Below, piece by piece: positions 29,173-40,617 of a DNA stretch of 64,000 nt. Made by a program: the position numbers and the translations under genes. The notes below the pieces were generated by a model, which saw only the letters and a list, made by a program, of their open reading frames with translations, did no database searches and was not told the origin of the DNA. Location of the stretch: the NCBI RefSeq assembly GCF_009363755.1, contig NZ_CP045417.1, forward strand, positions 2,294,001 to 2,358,000, given 5' to 3'. Origin of the DNA: Halomonas sp. THAF5a (GTDB lineage: Bacteria > Pseudomonadota > Gammaproteobacteria > Pseudomonadales > Halomonadaceae). The stretch's first letter is position 1. Every line of letters starts with the position of its first letter.

Positions 29173-29403
29173 AAGCGTCCGATGAGAGAAACACGCCACG
29201 CTGTTCGCCCCCCGGTCACGCGCCCGACGCGCCCCGGGGGCATCACCTCCTCTCTATCGCCATGAATATTCGAAATAAAATGCTGAGCAGCCCAGCTGCC
29301 GCCCACAATATATTCTATTTAACTATTATGATATTCCTAAAACTCCTTGCCAAAAGGTTGGCGCCCCGTCCCGGTTGTCCTAGGATCTCTCCACCGAAAA
29401 CAA
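29173..29403. promoter_or_regulatory. Divergent gcvT/gcvH promoter region
   Basis: The central part (about 29265-29345) is strikingly AT-rich for this genome and must contain the divergent promoters. GAATATTC near 29265 is palindromic. No glycine riboswitch tandem-aptamer pattern is recognised. No coding frame is convincing. Confidence 0.5.
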
Positions 29404-29419
29404 TTTTCTTATAGGAAAC
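29404..29419. promoter_or_regulatory. Palindromic site overlapping the gcvH ribosome-binding site
   Basis: TTTTC-N6-GAAAC, nearly identical to the gcvT site. Its right half AGGAAA is also the likely Shine-Dalgarno of gcvH, four bases before the ATG at 29424, so the resemblance might in part reflect ribosome binding. Confidence 0.45.
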
Positions 29420-29423
29420 ACAG

Positions 29424-29813
29424 ATGAGCTCAATCCCCGCCAACCTGCGCTACGCCGAAAGCCACGAGTGGGTCCTCGACAACGGCGACGGCAGCGTGAC
29501 CATCGGCATCACCGACCACGCCCAGGAGGCGCTGGGCGACGTGGTCTTCGTCGAGCTGCCCGAGGTCGGCAAGACCCTCGCCGTCGGCGACGAGTTCGGC
29601 GTCATCGAGTCGGTCAAGGCCGCCTCCGACCTCTACGCGCCGCTCGCCGGCGAGGTCATCGCCGTCAACGAGGCCCTCGAGGACGCCCCGGAGACCGTCA
29701 ACGAGGCGCCCTACGCCGACGGCTGGATCATGAAGGTACGCCTCGACGACGCCGCCGCCCTCGAATCGCTGCTCGACGCCGACGCCTACCAGGCCGTGGC
29801 CGCCGAGGACTGA
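29424..29813 (+). CDS. gcvH: Glycine cleavage system H protein
   Basis: A 129-residue lipoyl carrier that shuttles the aminomethyl group between GcvP and GcvT. The lipoylated lysine is in [18 protein letters not shown] near residue 65. The start is normal ([17 protein letters not shown]) with AGGAAA just upstream. It is followed by gcvP after 122 bases. Confidence 0.96.
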   Translation: MSSIPANLRYAESHEWVLDNGDGSVTIGITDHAQEALGDVVFVELPEVGKTLAVGDEFGVIESVKAASDLYAPLAGEVIAVNEALEDAPETVNEAPYADGWIMKVRLDDAAALESLLDADAYQAVAAED

Positions 29814-29935
29814 GCCTCTCCCGGCGCCCTCCTCCGCCCACGCGGCCGGTGAGGAGCGCGCCACCCCGGCCCCGCCCGCGGGGCCGGCCTTCCATCGATT
29901 CCGGGGCGTTGCCCCCCACGCACATAGGGTGTTCC

Positions 29936-32830
<2,895 letters not shown>

Positions 32831-32864
32831 GCGACGCGAGTCAGCCGACGTGAGACGTGGCCCC

Positions 32865-32897
32865 ACCCCGGGTCCCGCCGCTGGCGGGGCCCGGGGT
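32865..32897 (+). terminator. Strong GC hairpin after gcvP
   Basis: An inverted repeat of about 15 bp (ACCCCGGGTCCCGCC against its complement, one G-T pair) with a 3-base loop. It lies between convergent gcvP and the lysR gene and has only a weak T-containing tail. Confidence 0.65.
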
Positions 32898-32926
32898 GTC
32901 GCGTTAAGGGGAAGCGCTCTGCCGCC

Positions 32927-33850
32927 TCAGTCGAACCGGTCCCAGTAGGGGGGATCGCCGAAATAGCCCTCCAGGAAGTCGACGAAACAGCGCACCTTGC
33001 TCGCCAGGAGCTGGCGGTGGGCATAGACGGCGTAGAGCGACATCGGCCTGGGCTCGTGGTCCGGCAGCACGACCCGCAGCCTGCCGTCCTGCAGGGCGGG
33101 CCCGGCGATGAAGGTGGGCTGCAGGGCGATGCCGGCGCCGGCGATGGCCGACTCGACCAGCACGTCGCCGTTGTTGCAGACGAAATCGCCGCTGATCGGA
33201 TCGCCGCCCCCAGCCGGACCACGGCCCGGCAACCAGCGAGAGAGCGAGTCGCCGGCCTCCTGCTCGGCATAGCTGTAGCGCAGGTAGCGATGGGCCTTGA
33301 GCTGCTCCGGACGCTCGGGGGTGCCGTGCTGCGTCAGGTAGGCGGGCGAGGCGCACATCACCAGGCGCACCGGCGCGATCCGCTTGGCGATCAGCGAGGA
33401 GCTCTTCAGGTGGCCGATGCGCAGCGCGATATCGAAGCCCTCCTCGACGATGTCGACCTTGCGGTCGTTCAGCTGCAGGTCGATGTCGACGCCGGGGTGG
33501 GCGCGCTGGAAGTCGCCGAGCAGCGGCGCCAGGTGGCGGGTCGCGAAGGAGACCGGTGCGCTGATCCTCAGCAGGCCCCGGGCCTGGGTCTGCAGGTCGC
33601 CGAGCTGGTGCTCCACGTCGTCGAGGTCGGCCAGGAGCTGCTGGGCCCGCGGGTGATAGCGCCTGCCCGCCTCGGTGAGGTGGAGCCTGCGGGTGGTGCG
33701 GTTGAGCAGGCGCACCCCCAGGTGTGCCTCGAGCTGGGCCACGTACTTGCTGACCAGCTGCGGCGACATCGCCAGGCGCTCGGCGGCGCGGGTGAAGCTG
33801 CCCTCACTGACCACGGTGATGAAGGCGCGCATGGCATCGAGTCGGTCCAT
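32927..33850 (-). CDS. LysR-family transcriptional regulator
   Basis: A 307-residue LysR regulator. The N-terminal winged helix-turn-helix (residues about 4-62, with GSFTRAAERLAMSPQLVSKYVAQLE) is followed by an effector domain of the usual size. It starts at the ATG at 33850. It is divergent from doxX and the dioxygenase gene with a 166-base promoter region between, the classic geometry for LysR control of the neighbouring operon. The co-inducer is unknown. Confidence 0.93.
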   Translation of the reverse strand: MDRLDAMRAFITVVSEGSFTRAAERLAMSPQLVSKYVAQLEAHLGVRLLNRTTRRLHLTEAGRRYHPRAQQLLADLDDVEHQLGDLQTQARGLLRISAPVSFATRHLAPLLGDFQRAHPGVDIDLQLNDRKVDIVEEGFDIALRIGHLKSSSLIAKRIAPVRLVMCASPAYLTQHGTPERPEQLKAHRYLRYSYAEQEAGDSLSRWLPGRGPAGGGDPISGDFVCNNGDVLVESAIAGAGIALQPTFIAGPALQDGRLRVVLPDHEPRPMSLYAVYAHRQLLASKVRCFVDFLEGYFGDPPYWDRFD

Positions 33851-34016
33851 CGGGGACTCCTGGCGGAGTGACACGCCGAATTATCAACATAGCATTGATG
33901 ATCAGACAACACTTTCCGCCTTAGTCTTTCTTTCTGGTGATAGTAGAGTGGCGTCATCACCCGGGGGGAGCGCCCTCGGGACACCCTCTCCCCAAGAAAG
34001 CGTCGAGGTAACGATC

Positions 34017-34502
<486 letters not shown>

Positions 34503-34547
34503 CGGGCCGGTTCGACGAGATCCAAGGCAACCCCGGGAGCGAGCGCC

Positions 34548-35354
34548 ATGACCCCCTCCACCGATGTCCTGTTCCTCTCCCATGGCGGCGGCCCCAGGCC
34601 GCTGCTGGGCGACCCCGGCCACCGTGAACTCGTCACGCGGCTCACCGAGATCGCGGGCCGGCTCCCCAGGCCCTCCGCCATACTGGTCATCAGCGCCCAC
34701 TGGGAGGCGCCGGTGCCGACGATCACCGCCAGCGCCCGGCCAGGGCTGATCTATGACTACCACGGCTTTCCGCCCGAGGCCTACGCGATCGAATACCCCT
34801 GCCCCGGGGAGCCGGCGCTGGCGGCCCGGGTCCACCGGGCGCTCACGCAGGCCGGCCTCCCCGCCCGGCTCGACGACCGGCGGGGCTTCGACCACGGCGT
34901 GTTCGTCCCGCTCAAGCTGATGTATCCGGAGGCTGACATTCCCTGCGTGCAGCTCTCCCTGGTCGACAGCCTGGATGCCGCCACGCACCTGGCCATCGGC
35001 AAGGCGCTGCAGGCGCTCGACGTCGACGACCTGCTGGTGATCGGCTCCGGGTTCTCCTTCCATAACATGGGCGCTTTCTTTGCCCCCGACACCCCGGAGA
35101 GCCAGGCGCGCAACCTGGCCTTCGAGGACTGGCTCGAGGAGACCTGTGCCAGTTTGGAGATCGAGGAGGCGGAGCGCGCCGAGCGCCTGATCCACTGGGA
35201 GCGCGCCCCCCATGCCCGGTTCTGCCACCCCCGCGAGGAGCATCTGCTGCCGCTTCATGTCTGTGTCGGCCTGGCACAGCGGCCGAGCGACACCCATATC
35301 GCCGCCACCGTGCTCGGCAAGACCTCGGGGATGTTCCACTGGCGGCTGGCCTGA
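34548..35354 (+). CDS. Class III extradiol ring-cleavage dioxygenase (DODA/YgiD family)
   Basis: A 268-residue member of the 4,5-DOPA dioxygenase extradiol family. Metal-ligand histidines are expected in FLSHGGGP near residue 12, SAHWEAP near residue 48 and DHGVFVPL near residue 118; all are present. The enzymes use Fe(II) or Zn to open catecholic rings; the E. coli homologue YgiD cleaves DOPA. The gene pairs with doxX, a frequent combination in proteobacteria. The physiological substrate is not known. Confidence 0.88.
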   Translation: MTPSTDVLFLSHGGGPRPLLGDPGHRELVTRLTEIAGRLPRPSAILVISAHWEAPVPTITASARPGLIYDYHGFPPEAYAIEYPCPGEPALAARVHRALTQAGLPARLDDRRGFDHGVFVPLKLMYPEADIPCVQLSLVDSLDAATHLAIGKALQALDVDDLLVIGSGFSFHNMGAFFAPDTPESQARNLAFEDWLEETCASLEIEEAERAERLIHWERAPHARFCHPREEHLLPLHVCVGLAQRPSDTHIAATVLGKTSGMFHWRLA

Positions 35355-35361
35355 GCGCTTT

Positions 35362-36123
35362 CTAGACCTCGACCACGCACGCAGGGGCGAAGCGCGGCGG
35401 ATTGAATTCGTTCGGGTAGCCGCCAGGGTTGGCCATCACGCGCGTGCCTTTCACCCGCAGGTCGACCGGCTCATGCACATGCCCGTGGAGCCAGAGATCC
35501 ATGCGTCCCATCAGCGACTCGAGGTCGGACGCGAAGGCCGGCGACAGCGGATCGCCTCGATAGCACGGCGGAATGCACGCGCCCAGCGGCGCATGGTGGC
35601 TGATCACCACCCGCGGCCCCTCCCAGGGCCGGGCCAGTTCGTTCGCGAGCCAGGCCAGGGACTCGGCATGCAGGCGCCGGCTCTCCGCCGGGGTGAAGAG
35701 CTCGCCCACCGGCTGCTCGATGCGCCGAAAATCCAGCATCACCCGCCGGGCGGCCTGCTCGCAGCCGTGGACGTCGAGCTCGGGCGTTCCGGCGTAGAGG
35801 GCGAAATCGGTCCAGAGCGTCAGACCATGGAAGCGCACGCCGCCCAGGGTGAGCGTGCGGTTATCCAGCAGGTGGATCCCGAGCCGCTCGGCCTCGTCGG
35901 CCAGGGTGTCACGCAGGGCCGGCATGACGCCGCCGTAGTACTCGTGATTGCCGGGCACATAGAGGATCGGCAGGCCCGCGAAGCGCTCGGCCGCCCAGGC
36001 GAGGCCCCGGCAGCCGATGTGAATGTCGCCGGCCAGCACCACGGCATCGGCATCGACCCACGGCAGGTCGCGCCCCTCGGCAAAGTGTTCGAGATGCAGA
36101 TCGGACAGGATCCGGAGTCGCAT
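35362..36123 (-). CDS. Calcineurin-like metallophosphoesterase
   Basis: A 253-residue phosphoesterase with the metal motifs ISDLHLEHF, AGDIHIG, PGNHEYYG, SHHAPL and HGHVH, all intact. It converges with the dioxygenase gene after seven bases. The ATG at 36123 is the normal start (MRLRILSDLHLE); a longer frame runs back towards the island boundary and is not used. This is the last chromosome-like gene before the AT-rich island. Substrate unknown. Confidence 0.9.
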   Translation of the reverse strand: MRLRILSDLHLEHFAEGRDLPWVDADAVVLAGDIHIGCRGLAWAAERFAGLPILYVPGNHEYYGGVMPALRDTLADEAERLGIHLLDNRTLTLGGVRFHGLTLWTDFALYAGTPELDVHGCEQAARRVMLDFRRIEQPVGELFTPAESRRLHAESLAWLANELARPWEGPRVVISHHAPLGACIPPCYRGDPLSPAFASDLESLMGRMDLWLHGHVHEPVDLRVKGTRVMANPGGYPNEFNPPRFAPACVVEV

Positions 36124-36264
36124 GCCTGTTCTCCCGGCGGCTAGACATCGGCCCGCGCACGCGTGGCCGGACAGGCCTCCCACCCTAGACGAGCCCCGTC
36201 GAGACGTCCAAGCGGCCGCGCAGGCCGCGCCGAGCCGTGCCCACTTGATGGAAAAGCCTTCCAT

Positions 36265-36375
36265 TGTTGTTGCTTGCAAAAGCCTACATAGGAATAAATG
36301 AAAAATCAGTGGGTTACCGAATTTTTTTCGCTATAAAAATGCATATAATAGAGGCATAAAACTGCATAATTTAGT
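36265..36375. mobile_element. Candidate right end of a Tn7-like CRISPR-associated transposon
   Basis: GC-rich chromosome changes abruptly to AT-rich DNA here. The first bases, TGTTGTTGC from 36265, resemble the TGTTG(A/T) terminus of type I-F3 elements. Three related stretches follow: around 36284-36304 (ACATAGGAATAAATG), 36330-36349 (CTATAAAAATGCATATAAT) and 36353-36372 (GGCATAAAACTGCATAATTT), comparable with TnsB binding sites of the CATAAA-TGATA type. TCCAT (36260-36264) would be the 5-bp target duplication; no second copy was found. The array and cas genes lie just inside, as they do at the right end of I-F3 transposons. The match is by eye. Confidence 0.5.
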
Positions 36376-36414
36376 CAACGAGGCACTTGGCCAAACAACT
36401 GCGAAGTAATATTA

Positions 36415-36440
36415 CAAAAAACCCACCAAAGCTGGTGGGT
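36415..36440 (-). terminator. Intrinsic terminator of the CRISPR array transcript
   Basis: On the minus strand the perfect 7-bp stem ACCCACC/GGTGGGT with a 6-base loop is followed by six Ts. It sits immediately after the last, divergent repeat and would stop the transcript running through cas6 and the array. Its first arm abuts or overlaps the 3' end of the divergent repeat. Confidence 0.85.
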
Positions 36441-36584
36441 TGAAGCTACCTATACGGTAGTTGTACGCGGCTTGGCTTTATCGGCCTAGGACTGATATTT
36501 TTGGCTGCCTGTCCGGCAGTTCACGACCTCAAGCCACTCGGGGCGGGGTTCGATTGGTTTTTGGCTGCCTGTCCGGCAGTTGAC
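36438..36584 (-). CRISPR. Mini CRISPR array, type I-F3: two matching repeats, one divergent repeat, two spacers
   Basis: Read on the minus strand (the direction of the cas genes) there are repeats at 36557-36584 and 36497-36524 which match at 26 of 28 bases, then a divergent repeat at 36438-36465. Spacers are 36525-36556 (32 bases) and 36466-36496 (31 bases). The 28+32 spacing is that of type I-F. The repeat hairpin CTGCC-GGACA-GGCAG matches Cas6f targets. The last repeat has CTACC-GTATA-GGTAG: the stem changes compensate each other and the loop is the canonical I-F loop. In I-F3 transposons a final atypical repeat and spacer typically form the private homing guide; that role is inferred. Confidence 0.85.
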
Positions 36585-36852
36585 TACGAAGCAATACTTT
36601 AAAAATTTTTTCAATCAAAATCTTACCCATTGTTTCATGCCCCACACCCCTATTACAATAGCGCTCATACCAAATGAAATAAACAGTAATTTTTAGCATG
36701 GCAAGAAAAAAGGGTTCTGATGCTAGGTTAATCGTTCGAAGTCAGATTACGATAGATGCCGCATGATACGCAACATCATCTGCAATGAAGTGCAACAGCG
36801 ATTGCTTTATTAGTTAATATATAACCGTAAACACGACCAGACACCATTCAAT
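36585..36852. other. AT-rich leader between cas6f and the CRISPR array
   Basis: About 270 bases with no plausible gene. It lies upstream of the array in its direction of transcription and is therefore the leader, possibly with its own promoter; no confident -35/-10 pair could be picked out. Confidence 0.5.
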
Positions 36853-37476
36853 CTACATATTTTCTATATTCCTAAAAGGAACTGTGCCACTGTGCATACG
36901 ACTGGTTGCCAGTCCGTACGAACTGAATCCTCCTTCTTCTTTTTCTCCATTGCCATGCAATACGCTTCTTTCCAACTGGATATGAATCATAAAGGGCTGC
37001 CCTGTACTTTGACTTTCGAGGAAAGATGAGTGAAAACGATCAACAACCTTTGACCTACTTATCTTAGTTGGATCAAATATCTCACCTCTTTTCTCAGCAC
37101 GTTTTTTTGCCCTTGCCAGTCTCCTGCGCATGGCACCTGGAAACATTTTGTCAACTGCTTGGTTCCTAACGAATCTAACTTCTTCATGTTCCCCATACCC
37201 TACCGAGGATATCTCCCCAATTTCGAAAATCTCATGATCCGCCATCATTGAAAAGTATTTATCTTCCTTAAACAAAGCCAGTTTAGCCTTATCTTCACAA
37301 AAAAATTCAATAGCTCCGCCAAGAGATTGACAGGACCACTTTGGAAATGAAATACCTATGTCAAATGGATGATTGTTGATAACAAAGTAATGCAGTGCAG
37401 TGATGCAACGTCCTGACAGCAAGCCAAAATCCGCATCGGCAGGAAGGTAATTTATAGAAAAATAATAGCGCTTCAT
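36853..37476 (-). CDS. cas6f: Cas6f (Csy4) crRNA-processing endonuclease, type I-F3
   Basis: A 207-residue Csy4-type protein that cuts pre-crRNA at the repeat hairpin and remains bound to its stem. Family features are the N-terminal ferredoxin-like strand beginning MKRYYFSINYLP, the histidine-bearing LSGRCITALHYF helix, and the basic arginine-rich helix MRRRLARAKKRAEKRGE near residue 115 that inserts in the RNA major groove, followed by FSSYGLAT near the C-terminus. It is last in the operon, six bases after cas7, and next to the array. Low GC compared with the flanking chromosome indicates transfer. Confidence 0.88.
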   Translation of the reverse strand: MKRYYFSINYLPADADFGLLSGRCITALHYFVINNHPFDIGISFPKWSCQSLGGAIEFFCEDKAKLALFKEDKYFSMMADHEIFEIGEISSVGYGEHEEVRFVRNQAVDKMFPGAMRRRLARAKKRAEKRGEIFDPTKISRSKVVDRFHSSFLESQSTGQPFMIHIQLERSVLHGNGEKEEGGFSSYGLATSRMHSGTVPFRNIENM

Positions 37477-37482
37477 GAAAGC

Positions 37483-38520
37483 TCACTTAGATTTTTGAAA
37501 CAAGCCACCCTTAACAAGAACAGCCATCAAATAATGATATTCGGGACTAATGTCTTTCCCTGACAAGTTATCTTTCAAAAAATTTTCAGACCTAGAAAGA
37601 ATAGAGTAGAAGTCTTGCCCAGACTGCGGCCCACGGCGTGCCATGAGTGACGAGCTATCTGCACCATACTCGCTGACGCGGAGTGGCTTTTCTGCGTCAA
37701 ACTCCCACCAGACGTCTATCATCTGAATAGCTGCACCTATCTTCGTTGACGTAAAGCTAGCCGCTTCTCTTCCGTCGCTAGTTGTTGTTTTAAGGAGTCG
37801 TTTTCCAGGCCCGTCATCACTGGAATCCTTTTTAACAAGCATCTGACTTGGGTAGATTTCTTGGCAAAACCCCACTTTCAGCTTGGCTGTTATATCGGCA
37901 AACCAAAAGGCTCTAGAGTCATGCAGTGCTCGACTCATGCCATCAGATATAAAGCCGAGAATATATTGTGACTGCTCATCCCAATCCTTTGGATTCTTAC
38001 CATAGAAATGAAGGTTGTTGACTGATAGCTCCTCCTCAGATCCAACAACTTTTAGAGACACTACCAATTCGCTTGTATGCTGGTTCTTCCAAAGCCAGCT
38101 CCCGTCTAGTAGGTTTATACAGTAACGCCTGGCAAGCTCATCAAAACCACCTGCATCTCGATACTTCAAAGCAAGCATCTTCATATGAGCATTAAGATTT
38201 GGGTCACTACAGACCATGGGCTGCATTGAGCTAGGCTTAACTCTCAAAGAAAACCGACAATATAAATGCTCAATATTGGGCGGCACAAAACATGACTCAA
38301 TATTTTGTGGGTTTCCATACCCCAGCTTATTCAGAGCAACACTGTCTTTTATCTTCCCATTAGATGCATATGCCTCTGAATGAGAAGACTTAACGCCCCG
38401 AATATGATAACTATCAATCTCTAAAGGCTCAAAGTTACTATTCGGGGTCTTGTAGAAAAACACCGCTTTGCCAGGGGACAGGGAGCGCTCGTAGCTCAAA
38501 TTTGTGCATAGACTAATCAT
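37483..38520 (-). CDS. cas7f: Cas7f (Csy3) backbone subunit of the TniQ-Cascade complex
   Basis: A 345-residue type I-F Cas7. The N-terminus with LSYERSLSPGKAVFFY and the IRGVKSSHSEAY segment, the RYCINLLDGSWLWKNQ region near residue 130 and the C-terminal RRGPQSGQDFYSIL are typical of Csy3. Six copies normally coat the crRNA. The gene lies 16 bases after cas8/5 and six bases before cas6. In I-F3 systems no Cas2-3 nuclease accompanies it, and none is seen here. Confidence 0.9.
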   Translation of the reverse strand: MISLCTNLSYERSLSPGKAVFFYKTPNSNFEPLEIDSYHIRGVKSSHSEAYASNGKIKDSVALNKLGYGNPQNIESCFVPPNIEHLYCRFSLRVKPSSMQPMVCSDPNLNAHMKMLALKYRDAGGFDELARRYCINLLDGSWLWKNQHTSELVVSLKVVGSEEELSVNNLHFYGKNPKDWDEQSQYILGFISDGMSRALHDSRAFWFADITAKLKVGFCQEIYPSQMLVKKDSSDDGPGKRLLKTTTSDGREAASFTSTKIGAAIQMIDVWWEFDAEKPLRVSEYGADSSSLMARRGPQSGQDFYSILSRSENFLKDNLSGKDISPEYHYLMAVLVKGGLFQKSK

Positions 38521-38536
38521 TGGCTGGCTCTTACTT

Positions 38537-40612
38537 TTACACTCTGCCCATCAGCATAGCTGAATTTTCGATACGCATCCCCCAGAAAGCTTCATCCCGC
38601 AGTGCTCGCCACCCCCGCAACCGATACTCTACCGGTGAAGCCAAGCGAGCGGCCCCAATCAGGGACTCAGCAAAGGCGTGCGTAGACTCTAAGGCCCCTT
38701 CCCTTTTGACAGGTTCTTCTAGTAAAGCATAGCCAGCCATGATAGGCCTTATACTTTTAAATTTATGGAAAAAATTAAGCCCTTGTTCGAGGCCATCACA
38801 CCCCATAGACTCTGGTACTATCCAACGGCCACTGCGCGGCAAACGTTGCAGTTCATGGAACAACACGGCCCCCCTTTCTACCCGGCAACAGTCAGGCTCA
38901 GAATCTTCAGCAGAAGGGTGCAAGGTTCCCCCAGCAAAGCGACTCGGGAACGCCGTATGCAGAAGCTGTTTGTCTATCGACCCTAGCTCATCGTCAGGAT
39001 CATGCACACGAATCAATAAGTCCATTGTCATATCACAATAGCGGGATGGTTTAAGCCCAGGCAGCATAACTTGCTTACCTACTCGCCTTATCTTGGCTGG
39101 AAGTTTTGTTTCACTCCAGCCTTGATATTCATGCAAAAACCAAGCCACACCGTTAAATCTTAACTCAGAACCAAGTATTCGATTTAAATTAATCTCATAT
39201 TCTTTTGTCATGCCCCACAAAGCAGTCAAAGAAGGAATGCCAGAAAGATAAGGGGTTGACATCGCTGAAGCATCATACACCTTAGCTTTTTTCAAATAGA
39301 TGAATTTATCATCTCCTGCAACTTCAGAACACTCTTTAGATTCTGACTCTTGCGGAGCCGCATATTTATTAAGAAGGCTTCTCAGAATAGCTTCTAAGGG
39401 CCTCATGAGAAGTGGGTGGTACGCCAAGCTTCTCGTATTATGATGTTCACTGAGCTTCTTGTTCAGTGCTAAGCCAACTTCTCTAGCAAGTATAGTATTG
39501 GAAGTAAAATGAATAGAAGACACTTTCCATTCTAGTGTATCATACACAAATAAAGGCACTTTTCTTAGGCATGTAATTGATTCTTTCCACTCAAAAATAG
39601 GTGCAAGCCAATCAGCCAAGTGACTTTTAATTGATGAAATGGCGTGCCTTCTCTCAGACTTTCTAATCTTATCAGTAGATATCTCACTAGAACGAACAAT
39701 GGATCTACACGCTGATAAAAAACCTTTATTAAATATCGCTCTACTGTCGAACAGGGACTCACCCGCTTCTAAACGCTTAAAACCCGACCCTGCCAAGCTG
39801 GCACTTTCATTTCTTGTAAGTCTTGGTGGATATTTTAGGATATAGAAGTTCCCGCCTATCGAGCCTGAAAGATCGCCTAAACTTGTTGGATGACGATGCT
39901 TAATATTCCCAAATCTCCCAATTCTCTTTCTCGCCAACCTCTCAACTTCAGCCATGAAAGAGTGGGAAACCACAGGTGTTATTGCAACATAATTTGAATT
40001 GTATAAAAACCTAACTTGAGGGGAGTAGATGCTAACCATGGAAGGTTTTAGCTGAGCATCAGCAAGATCCAATATCTTTTTAACCCACTTATGTATTATA
40101 GAGGCCTCGACTCCTATATCCAACAATGAATTGATCCATACGTGATCCTGTTTTTTAAGAACAATAGACAGATTAGTGGCACCCCCCTCCCAGAGAAAAC
40201 AAGCACCGAAGAGCTTCGCCGCATTATAGTCTGCAGAATTATGGGACCAGCCAAGCTCCTTCGCCAATCCATTTGAAGAAATATACCCTGGCACCATGCT
40301 CGGTGGATTAGCGATAATGCGCTGACCATGGACTCGTGGGTCAGGGAACTTAAGATTATGAGTATGTTGCCACGCAACTTGATTAAGACACCTCTCCATA
40401 AAACTACTGTCTCTCAATTTTCTTTCGGCTGATGCTTCACAAAAAAGATCCTCGCCCGTTTCTTTTTTTTGAGACAAATTTAACAGCGCGACTGTTGCAG
40501 TATATTCGCTACCAGTTACGTCCAAGAGAGGTGTATAAGGTGCGAGATGCTTCCTGAACTCAGCTGAGCGCTCTTGCATATTTTCAATAGATGATATTTC
40601 GTCAATATGCAT
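38537..40612 (-). CDS. cas8f: Cas8f-Cas5f fusion, type I-F3 large subunit
   Basis: A 691-residue protein. Its length and position between tniQ and cas7 fit the natural Cas8/Cas5 fusion that defines transposon-borne type I-F3 systems; canonical I-F keeps these genes separate and smaller. The segment VVSHSFMAEVERLARKRIG near residue 218 and the NIKHRHPTSLGDLSGSIGGN region after it are the conserved part of Cas8f, and the Cas5-like part forms the C-terminal third. It recognises the PAM and the crRNA 5' handle. It starts five bases after tniQ, so the two are translationally linked. Confidence 0.88.
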   Translation of the reverse strand: MHIDEISSIENMQERSAEFRKHLAPYTPLLDVTGSEYTATVALLNLSQKKETGEDLFCEASAERKLRDSSFMERCLNQVAWQHTHNLKFPDPRVHGQRIIANPPSMVPGYISSNGLAKELGWSHNSADYNAAKLFGACFLWEGGATNLSIVLKKQDHVWINSLLDIGVEASIIHKWVKKILDLADAQLKPSMVSIYSPQVRFLYNSNYVAITPVVSHSFMAEVERLARKRIGRFGNIKHRHPTSLGDLSGSIGGNFYILKYPPRLTRNESASLAGSGFKRLEAGESLFDSRAIFNKGFLSACRSIVRSSEISTDKIRKSERRHAISSIKSHLADWLAPIFEWKESITCLRKVPLFVYDTLEWKVSSIHFTSNTILAREVGLALNKKLSEHHNTRSLAYHPLLMRPLEAILRSLLNKYAAPQESESKECSEVAGDDKFIYLKKAKVYDASAMSTPYLSGIPSLTALWGMTKEYEINLNRILGSELRFNGVAWFLHEYQGWSETKLPAKIRRVGKQVMLPGLKPSRYCDMTMDLLIRVHDPDDELGSIDKQLLHTAFPSRFAGGTLHPSAEDSEPDCCRVERGAVLFHELQRLPRSGRWIVPESMGCDGLEQGLNFFHKFKSIRPIMAGYALLEEPVKREGALESTHAFAESLIGAARLASPVEYRLRGWRALRDEAFWGMRIENSAMLMGRV

Positions 40613-40617
40613 TCAGG

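Noticed and set aside
29173..29403. Glycine riboswitch between gcvT and gcvH
   Set aside because: The region has no tandem aptamer pattern recognisable by eye; the AT-rich stretch and the palindromes explain it better.
36124..36264. Homing-guide protospacer match in the flank
   Set aside because: Only short pieces such as CGGCT and ATCGGCC agree with spacer 2, and the distance to the right end is not the usual one.
36585..36852. Additional CRISPR repeat between the array and cas6f
   Set aside because: No further CTGCC-N5-GGCAG hairpin is present at 60-base spacing.
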